Notes under the pieces: generated by a model | The model's database searches: none | Told to the model about the DNA's origin: nothing | The model's input: the letters and a program-made list of their open reading frames with translations, nothing else | Translations under genes and position numbers: made by a program | Shown here: positions 51,663 to 61,130 of the stretch, piece after piece | Position numbering within the stretch: the stretch's first letter is position 1 | Layout: every line of letters begins with the position of its first letter | Origin: Halobacteriovorax sp. | Lineage (GTDB): Bacteria > Bdellovibrionota > Bacteriovoracia > Bacteriovoracales > Bacteriovoracaceae | NCBI GenBank assembly: GCA_002716825.1 | Contig: PBCC01000007.1 | Span: 26,722-90,721 of the forward strand | Direction: 5' to 3' | DNA: 64,000 nucleotides

Positions 51663-53984
51663 ATGACCACCACAATGGATACACAAGCAATCGCCTACGC
51701 CGTCGCCAAAACTAATATTAAGGCCGCATCAGTCCTTTCTGTGCTCAAGCTCTTAATCGACGAACAGTGCACCATCCCCTTCATCACACGCTATAGAAAA
51801 GAGATGACTGGTGGACTAGATGAGACCCAAGTTCAAGCGATTCAAGAATCCTATGAAGAATGTATTGAAATCGAAAAGCGTCGCGCCTACGTCCTCGACA
51901 CCATTAAAAAAATGGAGAAAATGACGCCACAACTTGAAAAGCAGATTAGGGCTGCTTCAACTTTAGTCCAGATCGAAGATATCTACGCCCCTTATAAATC
52001 AAAGAAGAAAACTAAAGGGCAAATGGCCGAGGAAGCGGGACTTCTACCGCTTGCTGAGATGATTATGAGCGGCAAGCTTGATCTTAATAAGCTTGAAGCT
52101 GAGTACGCCACTAAGTTTATCAATAAAGAACATAAGATCGCCGCCTGGAAAGACGCACTCGATGGTGCTCAATCCATTATCATGGAGAAAATTGCTCACA
52201 ATCCAGAGGTTAAAGAAAAACTTCGTCGCGATTATTGGGCCCAGGCTAAGATCGTTTCAAGCCTTAGAAAAGATGCAGAGAAAATTGAAGATCATACTAA
52301 ATATAAAGATTGGCTTGAGTATGAGCAGAAGATTTCTGATCTAACCGATTCAAAGCACGGCCACCGTTTCTTGGCCCTTCGCCGTGGCATGACTCAAAAA
52401 GTCCTTAAAGTTGAAGTGGTCTTTCCAGAAGAGTTGGCACTGCCAGCGATAAGCGCAGAGATGTTTGATCTAGCTAAGATCGGATGTCGCGACTTCGTTG
52501 AGACTTGCATGAAAAAAGCCCTTAACCTAGCCATTCACCCTTCCCTAGATCTTGAAGTTAAAGGTGAACTGAAGAAAGTATCCGATGAATCGGCCATCAA
52601 TGTTTTTGGTGTAAATCTCAAGAACTTATTGCTTCAACCTTATCTTGGACCAAAAGCTGTGATCGGACTTGATCCAGGAATTAGAACCGGTGTTAAAGTT
52701 GCCGTGGTCGATGATACCGGCAAGTTTGTTGTCGATACGGTCGTCTACCCTCACCCTCCAAAGCAAGACGTTCAAAAATCGGCTATGGTGATTGACGCCA
52801 TTATTGAACAATTTAAAGTCACTCATATTGCGATTGGAAACGGCACTTATGGTCGCGAAACTTTGGACTTCGTTGAAAAGAACGTCAAAGCAGTCAAAGA
52901 TGGCAAGGCCATGGCCACGCTTATCTCTGAAGCCGGTGCTTCGATTTATTCGGCCAGTGAAATTGCCAGAAAAGAATTCCCTGATAAAGACCCAACTGTT
53001 CGTGGCGCCATCTCTATCGCTCGTCGCTTCCAAGATCCACTGGCAGAGCTAGTTAAAATTGATCCAAAATCAATTGGCGTTGGTCAGTATCAACACGATG
53101 TAAACCAGATTAGACTAAAAAAGCAGTTAACTGGCGTAGTCGAGAGTTGCGTGAATTACGTAGGCGTTGATCTCAACACAGCATCAGCACCACTGCTTTC
53201 ATTTGTTTCAGGAATTGGCCCAAGCGTGGCCGATAATGTGGTTAAGCATAGAGAAAAAATTGGCGGCTTTAAAAATCGTGCTCAGCTTTTAGAAGTTTCG
53301 CGCTTTTCTCCTAAGGTTTATGAGCAAGCGGCGGGATTCTTACGCATTTACAACGGTGAAAATCCACTAGACGCAACTTTCATTCACCCTGAGAGCTATC
53401 CAATCCTAGAGAACTGGGCCAAGAAAAATGGCGCCGATCTCAAGCTGCTTAAAGAAGACCGCGATCTAATTAAAAAACTCGAATCGGACAAGGAGCTTTT
53501 AGCTGAGCTTGGTGAATTTACTCATAAAGATATTTTGAAATCGCTTAGCGCTCCTTCGCAAGATCCGCGTACAGAGTTTAAGAGTTTCGAATTTAGAAAA
53601 GACATCTCCAGCATTAAAGATCTTGGCGAAAACGAGTGGTACCCTGGCGTTGTGACCAATATCACACAATTTGGAGCCTTCGTTGATATCGGACTTAAAG
53701 AAAATGGCTTGGTCCATATTTCTCAAATGGCCGATAAGTTCGTCGATAATCCGCTAGAAGTTCTAAAAGTGGGTCAAGAAGTTAATGCGCGAGTCATGAG
53801 TGTTGATCTTGAGCGTGGACGCGTATCTCTGTCACTTAAAAAAGATGATGGCCAGGGTGTTGCTACTTCCTATGCTGAACGTGGCATTGGCGGCGCCAAT
53901 AACAATACAAGAGCGACAAAAGCACCGCCTCCACAGGCCATGAAGAACAATGCTTTTGCCGGTCTTAAGAACTTAAAGATTTAA
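51663..53984 (+). CDS. tex: Tex-family RNA-binding transcription accessory protein
   Basis: 773 residues, the usual length. N-terminal Tex helices (IPFITRYRKEMTGGLDE), YqgF/RNase H-like domain (VIGLDPGIRTGVKVAVVDD), helix-hairpin-helix (LLSFVSGIGPSVADNVVKHR) and C-terminal S1 domain (GVVTNITQFGAFVDIGLKE). It binds nucleic acid and influences transcription. AGGGAAG precedes the ATG. Confidence 0.97.
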   Translation: MTTTMDTQAIAYAVAKTNIKAASVLSVLKLLIDEQCTIPFITRYRKEMTGGLDETQVQAIQESYEECIEIEKRRAYVLDTIKKMEKMTPQLEKQIRAASTLVQIEDIYAPYKSKKKTKGQMAEEAGLLPLAEMIMSGKLDLNKLEAEYATKFINKEHKIAAWKDALDGAQSIIMEKIAHNPEVKEKLRRDYWAQAKIVSSLRKDAEKIEDHTKYKDWLEYEQKISDLTDSKHGHRFLALRRGMTQKVLKVEVVFPEELALPAISAEMFDLAKIGCRDFVETCMKKALNLAIHPSLDLEVKGELKKVSDESAINVFGVNLKNLLLQPYLGPKAVIGLDPGIRTGVKVAVVDDTGKFVVDTVVYPHPPKQDVQKSAMVIDAIIEQFKVTHIAIGNGTYGRETLDFVEKNVKAVKDGKAMATLISEAGASIYSASEIARKEFPDKDPTVRGAISIARRFQDPLAELVKIDPKSIGVGQYQHDVNQIRLKKQLTGVVESCVNYVGVDLNTASAPLLSFVSGIGPSVADNVVKHREKIGGFKNRAQLLEVSRFSPKVYEQAAGFLRIYNGENPLDATFIHPESYPILENWAKKNGADLKLLKEDRDLIKKLESDKELLAELGEFTHKDILKSLSAPSQDPRTEFKSFEFRKDISSIKDLGENEWYPGVVTNITQFGAFVDIGLKENGLVHISQMADKFVDNPLEVLKVGQEVNARVMSVDLERGRVSLSLKKDDGQGVATSYAERGIGGANNNTRATKAPPPQAMKNNAFAGLKNLKI

Positions 53985-53985
53985 A

Positions 53986-54708
53986 TTAGTAACACGGGCT
54001 GCTGCCAACCGAGTGGCTCGATGTACTTGATCTTGAATGTCTAAACTTCGCCATAGAGGTTGAACCTTCAAGTAGTGATGCCATCACGTTGGTGTACGTT
54101 GTTACATCGACGTAATCCACCATTTGTGAACCATAGACTGGGACATTCTCATAACCACATTCAGTTGTACCTGGACGAGTATGGCAGACCTGGCGTGTAT
54201 CATTACCAGTACACGTCACTACTCCATCGTCATCGCGAGAGCAGTTTGATGGACTAGGAACATCACGACACTCAGTTTCACCTGGTGTTGTGTGACAACG
54301 ATAAACACTCTCATAGCGTAGAACACATGATTCAGACCTAGAGTAACGTCCTGAGCGTGAGCTGGTTGAGTTGGTATCAATTTTTAAGTCATAAGGTTGA
54401 CCCGATTCACTTGAATTCACCAAAAGTTCACCGTCGTGAGTTGGTAGTCGTGTCCCCTCTTCAATGGCAAATGGAACTTTGATTTTCTTGCCATCTACTT
54501 TCATCACAAGGTTAACATTAGTTTTAGATGTTGGATTAAGAACCGCTTCATACTCACCTTCTTCAATGGTGACGATTTCGCGCTTTCTTCCTAGGAAACC
54601 TGATTTCTTCTCAACGGTGATAGCATTTTTCACCGAGAGATCGCCCTTCATCGAATCACATGCAACAACACTCATGGCAATCAATGCCAAGACAGCGAAC
54701 TTCTTCAT
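53986..54708 (-). CDS. Cys-rich hypothetical lipoprotein
   Basis: About 240 residues. GGAGG precedes tandem ATGs at 54711 and 54708; the second gives better spacing. Lipoprotein signal ending VVAC. The middle has a repeated unit: CHTTPGETEC and CHTRPGTTEC, each followed by a short acidic/aromatic stretch, plus CTGND, implying several disulfides. The C terminus is Ser-rich and ends in PCY. Family not recognised. Confidence 0.75.
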   Translation of the reverse strand: MKKFAVLALIAMSVVACDSMKGDLSVKNAITVEKKSGFLGRKREIVTIEEGEYEAVLNPTSKTNVNLVMKVDGKKIKVPFAIEEGTRLPTHDGELLVNSSESGQPYDLKIDTNSTSSRSGRYSRSESCVLRYESVYRCHTTPGETECRDVPSPSNCSRDDDGVVTCTGNDTRQVCHTRPGTTECGYENVPVYGSQMVDYVDVTTYTNVMASLLEGSTSMAKFRHSRSSTSSHSVGSSPCY

Positions 54709-54783
54709 CATTCCTCCAAGAATACTTAAGTTTCTTTGAGGTAGAGCAAGACTTGGGCCAAGAAATTTTTACATATTTTTAAA

Positions 54784-54808
54784 GTGTTACTTGATTAACA
54801 CATCAAGT
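54784..54808. promoter_or_regulatory. Interleaved inverted repeats upstream of the Cys-rich lipoprotein
   Basis: GTGTTA-CTTGAT-TAACAC (54784-54801) and ACTTGAT-TAACAC-ATCAAGT (54789-54808) are both perfect and overlap, so only one hairpin can form at a time. The site is about 76 bases upstream of the minus-strand lipoprotein start. Confidence 0.4.
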
Positions 54809-54869
54809 CTATGAGTGAACCAGGGTCAAAATATCGGGATCACTTCGCACCACGCGCTGAGAAAAAAAA

Positions 54870-56033
54870 TTAACAAGCAGAGCGAATCAATGCCAGGTGA
54901 TCTTGCGAGCGATGAAATTGTCTAAGGCTCCAAAGACTAAAGATCCAAGAGATGAGGCAAGGAACCAAAAATGATGTAAGTAGACCCGTTGAAGTTATGT
55001 AGATAGGTATTTCTCTATCAACGAAAACAGCGGGCAGAATTTCAAGACCAAAGACCGAGAATAATTTCAAAAATACAAAGGCGCTGATAATTCCAAGTAA
55101 ACATGAACTCATACTCAGTGCCATGAGTGAAAAACCACTAGAGTGTTCCAAACGATTTTTAGAAGCACCTAGGATCCAAAGCCCGGTTAAGTCCCATTTA
55201 ATTTTATCAAAGAAGAGAAAAAGCCCGGACACGATACAAAGGGCCACCAATAAAGACATCACGGTGAAAAGAAAGACCATGACACTCGTTTCAAGCCCTA
55301 AGGCCCAAACCAGCGTTTCATGGCGTTGTTCCCAAGTTTGAATTTTCCAATCGCTAAAGCGCTCTTGCAGTTTTTGTTTAAGCTCGCTTGAGATATCTGA
55401 ATAGAGCCGAACTCGATTGATAGTGCGCTCGCGAGTGAGATTAAAAAGCGAAGCTTGCCTAACCCACAAGTGCATGGCATCGACTTCTGGCACATCACTG
55501 GCAATCAAACGCTCAACTCGAACAGAAACACTTCGGGGTACTTCTGTTAGGAAAAAATCAGTATGGGCGGGAGAGATAATGCGAATTTGCTCGGATGGCC
55601 CAGCGCCAATTCTTGAAGCTAGTTCATAGGGAAGAATGGCTTCATCCATAGAGGCTTCTTTATCAATCAAAAACTGAGGAAGGGCAGCGACATCAACTCC
55701 GTGAACAACTGCCGCCGATAAATAGGAGCCAGCTTGAACCAACACTTCCAGCTCGTACTCTGGGATGGCCTCGACCTCGTATTCAGACAATAGATGTAAA
55801 AGCTTAGATAACTCAGGCGAATGAGCGGCACTTTGACCAACCAGCACAGCTCGCCCTTCAACATATTTAGAGCGCTCCATCAGTTTATTTTGAAGTCCAC
55901 CCATAGCACTTTGCAGGACTAAGAGAGCAAAACTTGAAATGAACAAACCCGCCAAGGCCAAAAGTAAAAGCTTTTGTCTTTGACGGGATAAAAAGATGGT
56001 CTGAAAATAAAAACGAAATAAAGTTCTACGCAT
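54870..56033 (-). CDS. LolC/FtsX-type ABC transporter permease
   Basis: 387 residues. One N-terminal helix (about 22-42), a large periplasmic domain (about 45-255), then three C-terminal helices (about 258-285, 300-325, 345-370): the topology of the MacB/FtsX/LolC group. The N-terminal LFRFYFQTIFLSRQRQKLLLLALAG segment, read in parts, fits LolC/E. No ATPase gene is adjacent. The start overlaps the fadJ stop (TAATG), an unusual coupling to fatty-acid oxidation. Confidence 0.8.
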   Translation of the reverse strand: MRRTLFRFYFQTIFLSRQRQKLLLLALAGLFISSFALLVLQSAMGGLQNKLMERSKYVEGRAVLVGQSAAHSPELSKLLHLLSEYEVEAIPEYELEVLVQAGSYLSAAVVHGVDVAALPQFLIDKEASMDEAILPYELASRIGAGPSEQIRIISPAHTDFFLTEVPRSVSVRVERLIASDVPEVDAMHLWVRQASLFNLTRERTINRVRLYSDISSELKQKLQERFSDWKIQTWEQRHETLVWALGLETSVMVFLFTVMSLLVALCIVSGLFLFFDKIKWDLTGLWILGASKNRLEHSSGFSLMALSMSSCLLGIISAFVFLKLFSVFGLEILPAVFVDREIPIYITSTGLLTSFLVPCLISWIFSLWSLRQFHRSQDHLALIRSAC

Positions 56034-58156
56034 TAGATCTCGTAGAACTTCTTCTTGTTTTGCACCAAGTCCTTAAGGAAGTCACTGGCTTTATAACGGT
56101 GCTCGTTAACATCACTGGCGTATTTATCAAGGGCATCTAAGATGCGATCAAGCCCTTCACCATCAGCATACTTAAGCAGTCCTCCTCTAAACGGAGGAAA
56201 GCCAATACCAAAGATGAGACCTAGATCAACCGTGCTAGCACGATCAACAATACCTTCACTCAAAATGATCGAAGCTTCATTAATCATTGGTAAGAACACA
56301 CGCATTTGAATATCGGTTTCACTCATTTTCTTAGACTTGCCAGGAAGAAGTGATGAAAGCTCTTCATTATCTCCGGCCGGCTTGCCTTTTTCGTCATACT
56401 TATAAAAACCAATATTAGAGATCTTACCAAGCCATTTCTTGTCGACCATCTTCTGCGAGAAATTCGACGCCATGGCGCGATCACCTAGTCCTTCATGAAG
56501 AATATGAGCGACTTTCACACCCACATCAATTCCGATTTCATCAAGCAACCTACAAGGGCCCATCGGCATGCCGAAGTTCAAGCAAGCATCATCGAGATCT
56601 TTAACTGAAACACCTTCTTCAAGTAAGAAGCCTGCTTCATTGAGATAAGGCATAAGAATACGGTTAACCAAAAAGCCCGGGCCATCTTTAACAATGACTG
56701 GCGTTTTCTTAACTTTAAGCACCCACTCATACAGAGCTTTAAGAGTTTCTGGTGAAACCTTGGAGTGCGTGATGATTTCAACTAGCGGCATACGGTGAAC
56801 AGGATTGAAAAAGTGAAGTCCTGCAAAGCGTTCTGGCTTTTCAAGCGCTTTGGACATTTCTTCAACACTTAAAGATGAAGTATTAGATGTTAAAAGTGTA
56901 TCAGCGCGCACATACTTTTCAGTATCGGCGAAGACCTTCTTTTTAATATCCATATTCTCAACAACGGCTTCGATTAACAGATCAACTTTATCAAAGCCTT
57001 CATTATCAAGCTGACAAGTAATTGAGCGCTGCTTTCTTTCAAACTCATCTTGAGTCATTTTACGACGCTTAAGTGATTCGGCAAAATTCTTAGATGACTG
57101 CTTAAGACCAAGGACTAATCCATCTGGGTTGAGATCTTTCATCAGCGGGGCCATACCATTATCGGCCATTAGCCAGGCAATACCGCCACCCATTGTACCA
57201 GCACCAAGCACAGCACCGCGCTTAAGTTTTGGAGAACTTCCAGAAGCCTCAGGTCCTGGGTACTTTTTAGCTTCTTCAACCATAAAGAAAATATGGCGCA
57301 AATTTTTAGACTGCTCGCCTACACAAAGTTCACCAAAGGCTTGGCTTTCACTTGAAAGGTAAGAACTGCGCCCTTTCATCATGCCCGCTTCCATGACATC
57401 TAGAATTTTCAGTGGTGCCTGGTAGAAGCCTTTCGTTTTTGAAAGAACGTTTTCACGGGCTTTTTGGAAGATAATTTTCTTAGATAAGAAATTATCGGCA
57501 GCAAAATGACCGAGCTGATCTTTTAGTGATTCTTTCTTTTTAGATTTCGTGAAAAAGCTTGGAGCCATTTTAAGTAAGTTTTCTTTTGGATAAGTTTCAT
57601 CGGCCAAGCCTAGTTTTTTGGCCTTATAACCTTTAACCATCTTGCCGGTTAGAATGAGATCAAGCGCAGCTGGAAGACCGATACGCTTTGGCATACGGTA
57701 AGTTCCACCAAAACCAGGAATCAGGCCAAGCTTAACTTCAGGCAGACCAAACGCAGTAGCATCATCATCAGAAGCGATAATTGTTTTACAAGAAAGCACA
57801 AGCTCAGTACCACCACCAACGCAAACGCCATGAACGGCCGCTACGGTTGGAATACTTAAATCTTCTATTCGATTAAAGATCTGTTGACCTTGCTCAGCTC
57901 CGTCAGCGGCTTCACTCTCCGTTTTCATGGAGTCGATGAGATTAATATCGGCACCGGCCAAGAAACAGCGATCTTTATGGGAATGGAAAATGACGCCTTC
58001 AAGTTTTGAAGATTCGACGTGAAGACGTTCAACGATTTCTCTTAGCTCAATCAAACTCTGTTCATCGAGAACAGTCATGGACTTATTGCAATTAAAACCA
58101 AAGCCAACCCACGCGGTCTTATCTTTTACTTCATAGCTAATACGTTTGTATGACAT
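56033..58156 (-). CDS. fadJ: Fatty-acid oxidation multifunctional protein (enoyl-CoA hydratase / 3-hydroxyacyl-CoA dehydrogenase)
   Basis: 707 residues. N-terminal crotonase domain (FLAGADINLIDSM; GVCVGGGTELVLSC; LPEVKLGLIPGFGGT), then NAD-binding GAVLGAGTMGGGIAWLMA near residue 316 and dehydrogenase site HFFNPVHRMPLVEI, then the paired C-terminal domains. It hydrates trans-2-enoyl-CoA and oxidises the 3-hydroxy product. 15 bases after the thiolase gene. Length and order fit FadJ or FadB; FadJ is chosen because of the FadI-like partner. Confidence 0.94.
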   Translation of the reverse strand: MSYKRISYEVKDKTAWVGFGFNCNKSMTVLDEQSLIELREIVERLHVESSKLEGVIFHSHKDRCFLAGADINLIDSMKTESEAADGAEQGQQIFNRIEDLSIPTVAAVHGVCVGGGTELVLSCKTIIASDDDATAFGLPEVKLGLIPGFGGTYRMPKRIGLPAALDLILTGKMVKGYKAKKLGLADETYPKENLLKMAPSFFTKSKKKESLKDQLGHFAADNFLSKKIIFQKARENVLSKTKGFYQAPLKILDVMEAGMMKGRSSYLSSESQAFGELCVGEQSKNLRHIFFMVEEAKKYPGPEASGSSPKLKRGAVLGAGTMGGGIAWLMADNGMAPLMKDLNPDGLVLGLKQSSKNFAESLKRRKMTQDEFERKQRSITCQLDNEGFDKVDLLIEAVVENMDIKKKVFADTEKYVRADTLLTSNTSSLSVEEMSKALEKPERFAGLHFFNPVHRMPLVEIITHSKVSPETLKALYEWVLKVKKTPVIVKDGPGFLVNRILMPYLNEAGFLLEEGVSVKDLDDACLNFGMPMGPCRLLDEIGIDVGVKVAHILHEGLGDRAMASNFSQKMVDKKWLGKISNIGFYKYDEKGKPAGDNEELSSLLPGKSKKMSETDIQMRVFLPMINEASIILSEGIVDRASTVDLGLIFGIGFPPFRGGLLKYADGEGLDRILDALDKYASDVNEHRYKASDFLKDLVQNKKKFYEI

Positions 58157-58171
58157 ATATTCTTCCTTAAA

Positions 58172-59476
58172 TTATTTAACCAAATTTTCAATAATGACAG
58201 CGCCGCCCTGGCCTCCGCCAATACACAAAGAAGCTACACCATATTTTGCTTTTCTGCGCTTAAGCTCATGGGCAAGAGTAACCACGAGGCGACTTCCGGT
58301 TGATCCAACCGGGTGTCCTAGTGCAATGGCGCCACCATTGACGTTGAACTTCTCATCAGCAATCTCGCCCCAAGCTTTATCTACACCAAAGCGAGCGGCC
58401 AGTTTTTCATCTTTCATGGCCATCTGCACGGCCAAGGCCTGAGCTGCGAATGCTTCGTTCACTTCGATCAAATCCATTTGCTCAAGAGTCATATTAGTGC
58501 GACGGAAAACTCCATCCATAGCAAGGAGTGGCCCCATGCCCATACGCTCTGGCTCAAGCCCGTGGAAATGATAATCAACAACCCGTGCAATTGGAGTGGC
58601 ATTATATTTTTTAAGTGCCGCTTCACTCATGAAAACGATAGCTGAGCCGCCATCGGTAATGGGACAAGCATTACCAACAGTCACCGTGCCCGATTTCTTT
58701 TCAAAATACGGACGCATTTTTCCAAGACCTTCAACTGTACTGCCTGCACGAGGACCAACGTCAGTACTAAGAATTTTATCTAGGCGCTCTCCCACGGCCA
58801 GTGGAACGATTTCGTCTTTAAAGCGACCTTCTTCTTGTGCTTTAAGCGCAAGGTGATGAGAACGATTAGCAAAGGTATCTTGTTGTTCGCGTGAGATATC
58901 AAATTCACGAGCAAGCTTCTCAGCAGTTTGACCCATGTTTAAGCCACAAAATGGATCAGTGAGTCCCTGCTCAATGGCAATGATTGGTGACAAGTGCGGA
59001 GGTCTAAAGGCAGCTAAGGCCTTTAGCTTATCGCCCATGGTTTTTGCTTTCATGACATTCATAAAAAGATCAGTCATCTCTTTTGAGTAAATCAGCGGCA
59101 TCTGCGACATATTCTCAACACCACCGGCAACGATGACGTCACTTCTACCACTTGCAACTTTTAAGAAAGCTTGCGAGACGGCTTCTAAACCAGAAGCACA
59201 ATTTCTGTGAACGGTGTAACCGCTAGTACTTTTATGAAGACCCGCTTCAAGCGCGATCACTCTTCCGACGTTTGGATACTTTGCAGGAGAGCCAGTGTTT
59301 CCAAAGATGACTTCATCGACTTCATCATCTGGGATACCTAAATTATCCAGCATTTTTCTGACGAGATATGCTCCAAGATATGGTGCTTGGACATCTTTCA
59401 AATCCATTCCGGATTTTGCTTGAGGTGATCTGCGGGCGTCTACAATATAGACCGGCCCAGTGAGTTGTGAAGCCAT
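58172..59476 (-). CDS. fadI: Acetyl-CoA acyltransferase (thiolase)
   Basis: 434 residues, the FadI rather than FadA length. Nucleophile Cys93 ([11 protein letters not shown]), [16 protein letters not shown] with the active-site His, and [11 protein letters not shown] with the second Cys. It cleaves 3-ketoacyl-CoA to acetyl-CoA. First gene of fadI-fadJ-permease; GGAAGGAGA precedes the ATG. A long inverted repeat lies about 120-150 bases upstream. Confidence 0.95.
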   Translation of the reverse strand: MASQLTGPVYIVDARRSPQAKSGMDLKDVQAPYLGAYLVRKMLDNLGIPDDEVDEVIFGNTGSPAKYPNVGRVIALEAGLHKSTSGYTVHRNCASGLEAVSQAFLKVASGRSDVIVAGGVENMSQMPLIYSKEMTDLFMNVMKAKTMGDKLKALAAFRPPHLSPIIAIEQGLTDPFCGLNMGQTAEKLAREFDISREQQDTFANRSHHLALKAQEEGRFKDEIVPLAVGERLDKILSTDVGPRAGSTVEGLGKMRPYFEKKSGTVTVGNACPITDGGSAIVFMSEAALKKYNATPIARVVDYHFHGLEPERMGMGPLLAMDGVFRRTNMTLEQMDLIEVNEAFAAQALAVQMAMKDEKLAARFGVDKAWGEIADEKFNVNGGAIALGHPVGSTGSRLVVTLAHELKRRKAKYGVASLCIGGGQGGAVIIENLVK

Positions 59477-59593
59477 TGGCGTTCTCCTTCCAAAACTTAG
59501 AGAATCATTAGAATATTAGGAATTTAGACTGGCTTAGGATAATCGAAAAAGGTGCACAGATAAAGTTGAATCAGAAACTTTGTCTTTTTGCCG

Positions 59594-59627
59594 AACGCAT
59601 ATAATTCCCGAGTGAAAAGTATGCGTT
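59594..59627. promoter_or_regulatory. 8-bp inverted repeat upstream of the fad operon
   Basis: AACGCATA (59594-59601) and TATGCGTT (59620-59627) are perfect complements around 18 bases, in the 216-base gap before fadI. It is a candidate operator, though it is also close to the neighbouring terminator. Confidence 0.4.
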
Positions 59628-59633
59628 ATAAAC

Positions 59634-59666
59634 GAAAAAAGCCGTAGGGACGACAAACCCTACGGC
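59634..59666 (-). terminator. Terminator of the Asn-rich barrel gene
   Basis: GCCGTAGGG/CCCTACGGC (59641-59649 with 59658-59666), 8-base loop; on the minus strand it is followed by TTTTTTC. It starts 26 bases after the stop. Confidence 0.9.
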
Positions 59667-59691
59667 CTTTGAAACTTATTTCAACTTTTAA

Positions 59692-60732
59692 TTAAAATCT
59701 AACTACTAAACCGGCACCTACAGAAATTTGGTTAGCATCTTCGATCGCTTCACCAATATTTTCTAAACGCAACTGGTCAGGGTTTTGGTTAGTTGTACCT
59801 TGTTGCTGATTGAAGCCACTTGTCAAAGCTCTTGTATAACGAAGGTCAACACTCATACCGATATTCTGTGTGAATGAGGCTTCCATCCCGGCAAGTACTG
59901 AACCAGAGATATTGCTATTTTTTTGAGCTTCTGAACCGTAGTTATATCCACCGTTATTATAACCGTTGCCATCATCATTGTAGCTTAAGCTTGAACGGTT
60001 ATATCCAAGTGCGCCACCGATATAAGGACGGAACTTAGTATCAATATTGGTAATAAAGAACTTACTGTTGGCTTCGATTGTGAAGTTTGAATAATCAATC
60101 TCACGACCGTTGTTACCAAAAGTATTATTATAACCATTGTTATAGTTATAGTTATTATTAAAACTATTGGCCGTATCTGAAATACTCATACTGGTATAAC
60201 CAATACCTAGGCCGAGTGAAATACGATCAGTAATAAGGCTTTCAGCTTGAATCCCTGCTGTGAAGTTTGATTCAAACTCAATATCTTCACCAGAAAAATT
60301 CGTTACACCAAATGTTGGAATAATTTTATTGCGAAGAATTTCTTCTTTTTCTTCAACGACTGGTGCTGCAGCAACAACTTGTGCCGGAGCTGCTTGAACA
60401 GTTGATACCTGATCAACCATTCCCATATTGCCACCGTTGAAAGCTTTTTGAAGTTTCTTAGCAAGCTTTTGCTCTTCTTTAATACGCATGTCTTCGATTT
60501 TCTTCGAAACCATTTCTTCATTTTTCTTTTCAAGCTGCTTACGCATTTTCTCAATACGTTGAGCGGCAGACTCACGTGGCTGTTCATACATGCCATCGAT
60601 ATCAATCTGATCTGAGTTTAGAACTGCATCAGTGTCTTCCAAGATATCTGCCGATTGAGCAAATACTTGTCCGCCTAATCCAAAGCCAAGCAGCATGGCC
60701 GTGACTTTTAATTTTTGCGATGTCGTTTTCAT
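59692..60732 (-). CDS. Outer-membrane barrel with N-terminal coiled coil and Asn/Tyr-rich loops
   Basis: 346 residues. Signal ending VFAQ26; residues 52-100 form a charged helix (RIEKMRKQLEKKNEEMVSKK); then an Ala/Pro/Val linker (VQAAPAQVVAAAPVV); then an OmpA-like eight-stranded barrel ending GAGLVVRF. Two presumed surface loops are Asn/Tyr/Gly repeats (NNNYNYNNGYNN and NGYNNGGYNYG). The coiled coil may cross the periplasm or bind peptidoglycan-associated partners. GGAGAG precedes the ATG. Confidence 0.8.
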   Translation of the reverse strand: MKTTSQKLKVTAMLLGFGLGGQVFAQSADILEDTDAVLNSDQIDIDGMYEQPRESAAQRIEKMRKQLEKKNEEMVSKKIEDMRIKEEQKLAKKLQKAFNGGNMGMVDQVSTVQAAPAQVVAAAPVVEEKEEILRNKIIPTFGVTNFSGEDIEFESNFTAGIQAESLITDRISLGLGIGYTSMSISDTANSFNNNYNYNNGYNNTFGNNGREIDYSNFTIEANSKFFITNIDTKFRPYIGGALGYNRSSLSYNDDGNGYNNGGYNYGSEAQKNSNISGSVLAGMEASFTQNIGMSVDLRYTRALTSGFNQQQGTTNQNPDQLRLENIGEAIEDANQISVGAGLVVRF

Positions 60733-60894
60733 TGAACTCTCCTTCTTATGCCAGATCGAAAATAGTTCGCCCCAGCAAGTCGTTCTTTATGCTTTATACA
60801 AATCGCAGTATTTTTACCATTTATCGCGACTACTTGCATCACAATGGCCGTATGCTTGTAATCTTTACAGAGGGGCTTTTAAGATTTCAATAAC

Positions 60895-61104
60895 TTAGAG
60901 TGGATATGTCTTGAAAACGCTGGGATCATCAGCTTCCCAAAGGGAGTTTAAGCGACACATTAATGAAGCCTGGGGTGTGGGACAATTGCCGTCGCCAACG
61001 AATCTATCCTTGAAAATGCCAAAAACACTGAACATCACCGCCACGATCGCGGCGATCATTAAGACGTATTCTACAGATGTTTGGCCTCGTTGGTTTTTAT
61101 GCAT
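60895..61104 (-). CDS. Flp/TadE-like small pilin
   Basis: 69 residues. The N terminus reads RGQTSVEYVLMIAAIVAVMF, a class III-type prepilin signal with the Gly before the cleavage point and Glu5 of the mature chain, followed by a single helix. The C terminus has two Cys and is short. No other tad genes are near. No clear Shine-Dalgarno; it sits 26 bases downstream of the next-listed gene on the same strand and may be co-transcribed. Confidence 0.75.
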   Translation of the reverse strand: MHKNQRGQTSVEYVLMIAAIVAVMFSVFGIFKDRFVGDGNCPTPQASLMCRLNSLWEADDPSVFKTYPL

Positions 61105-61130
61105 AAACTAATTGTGCTTGATCAATTGGC

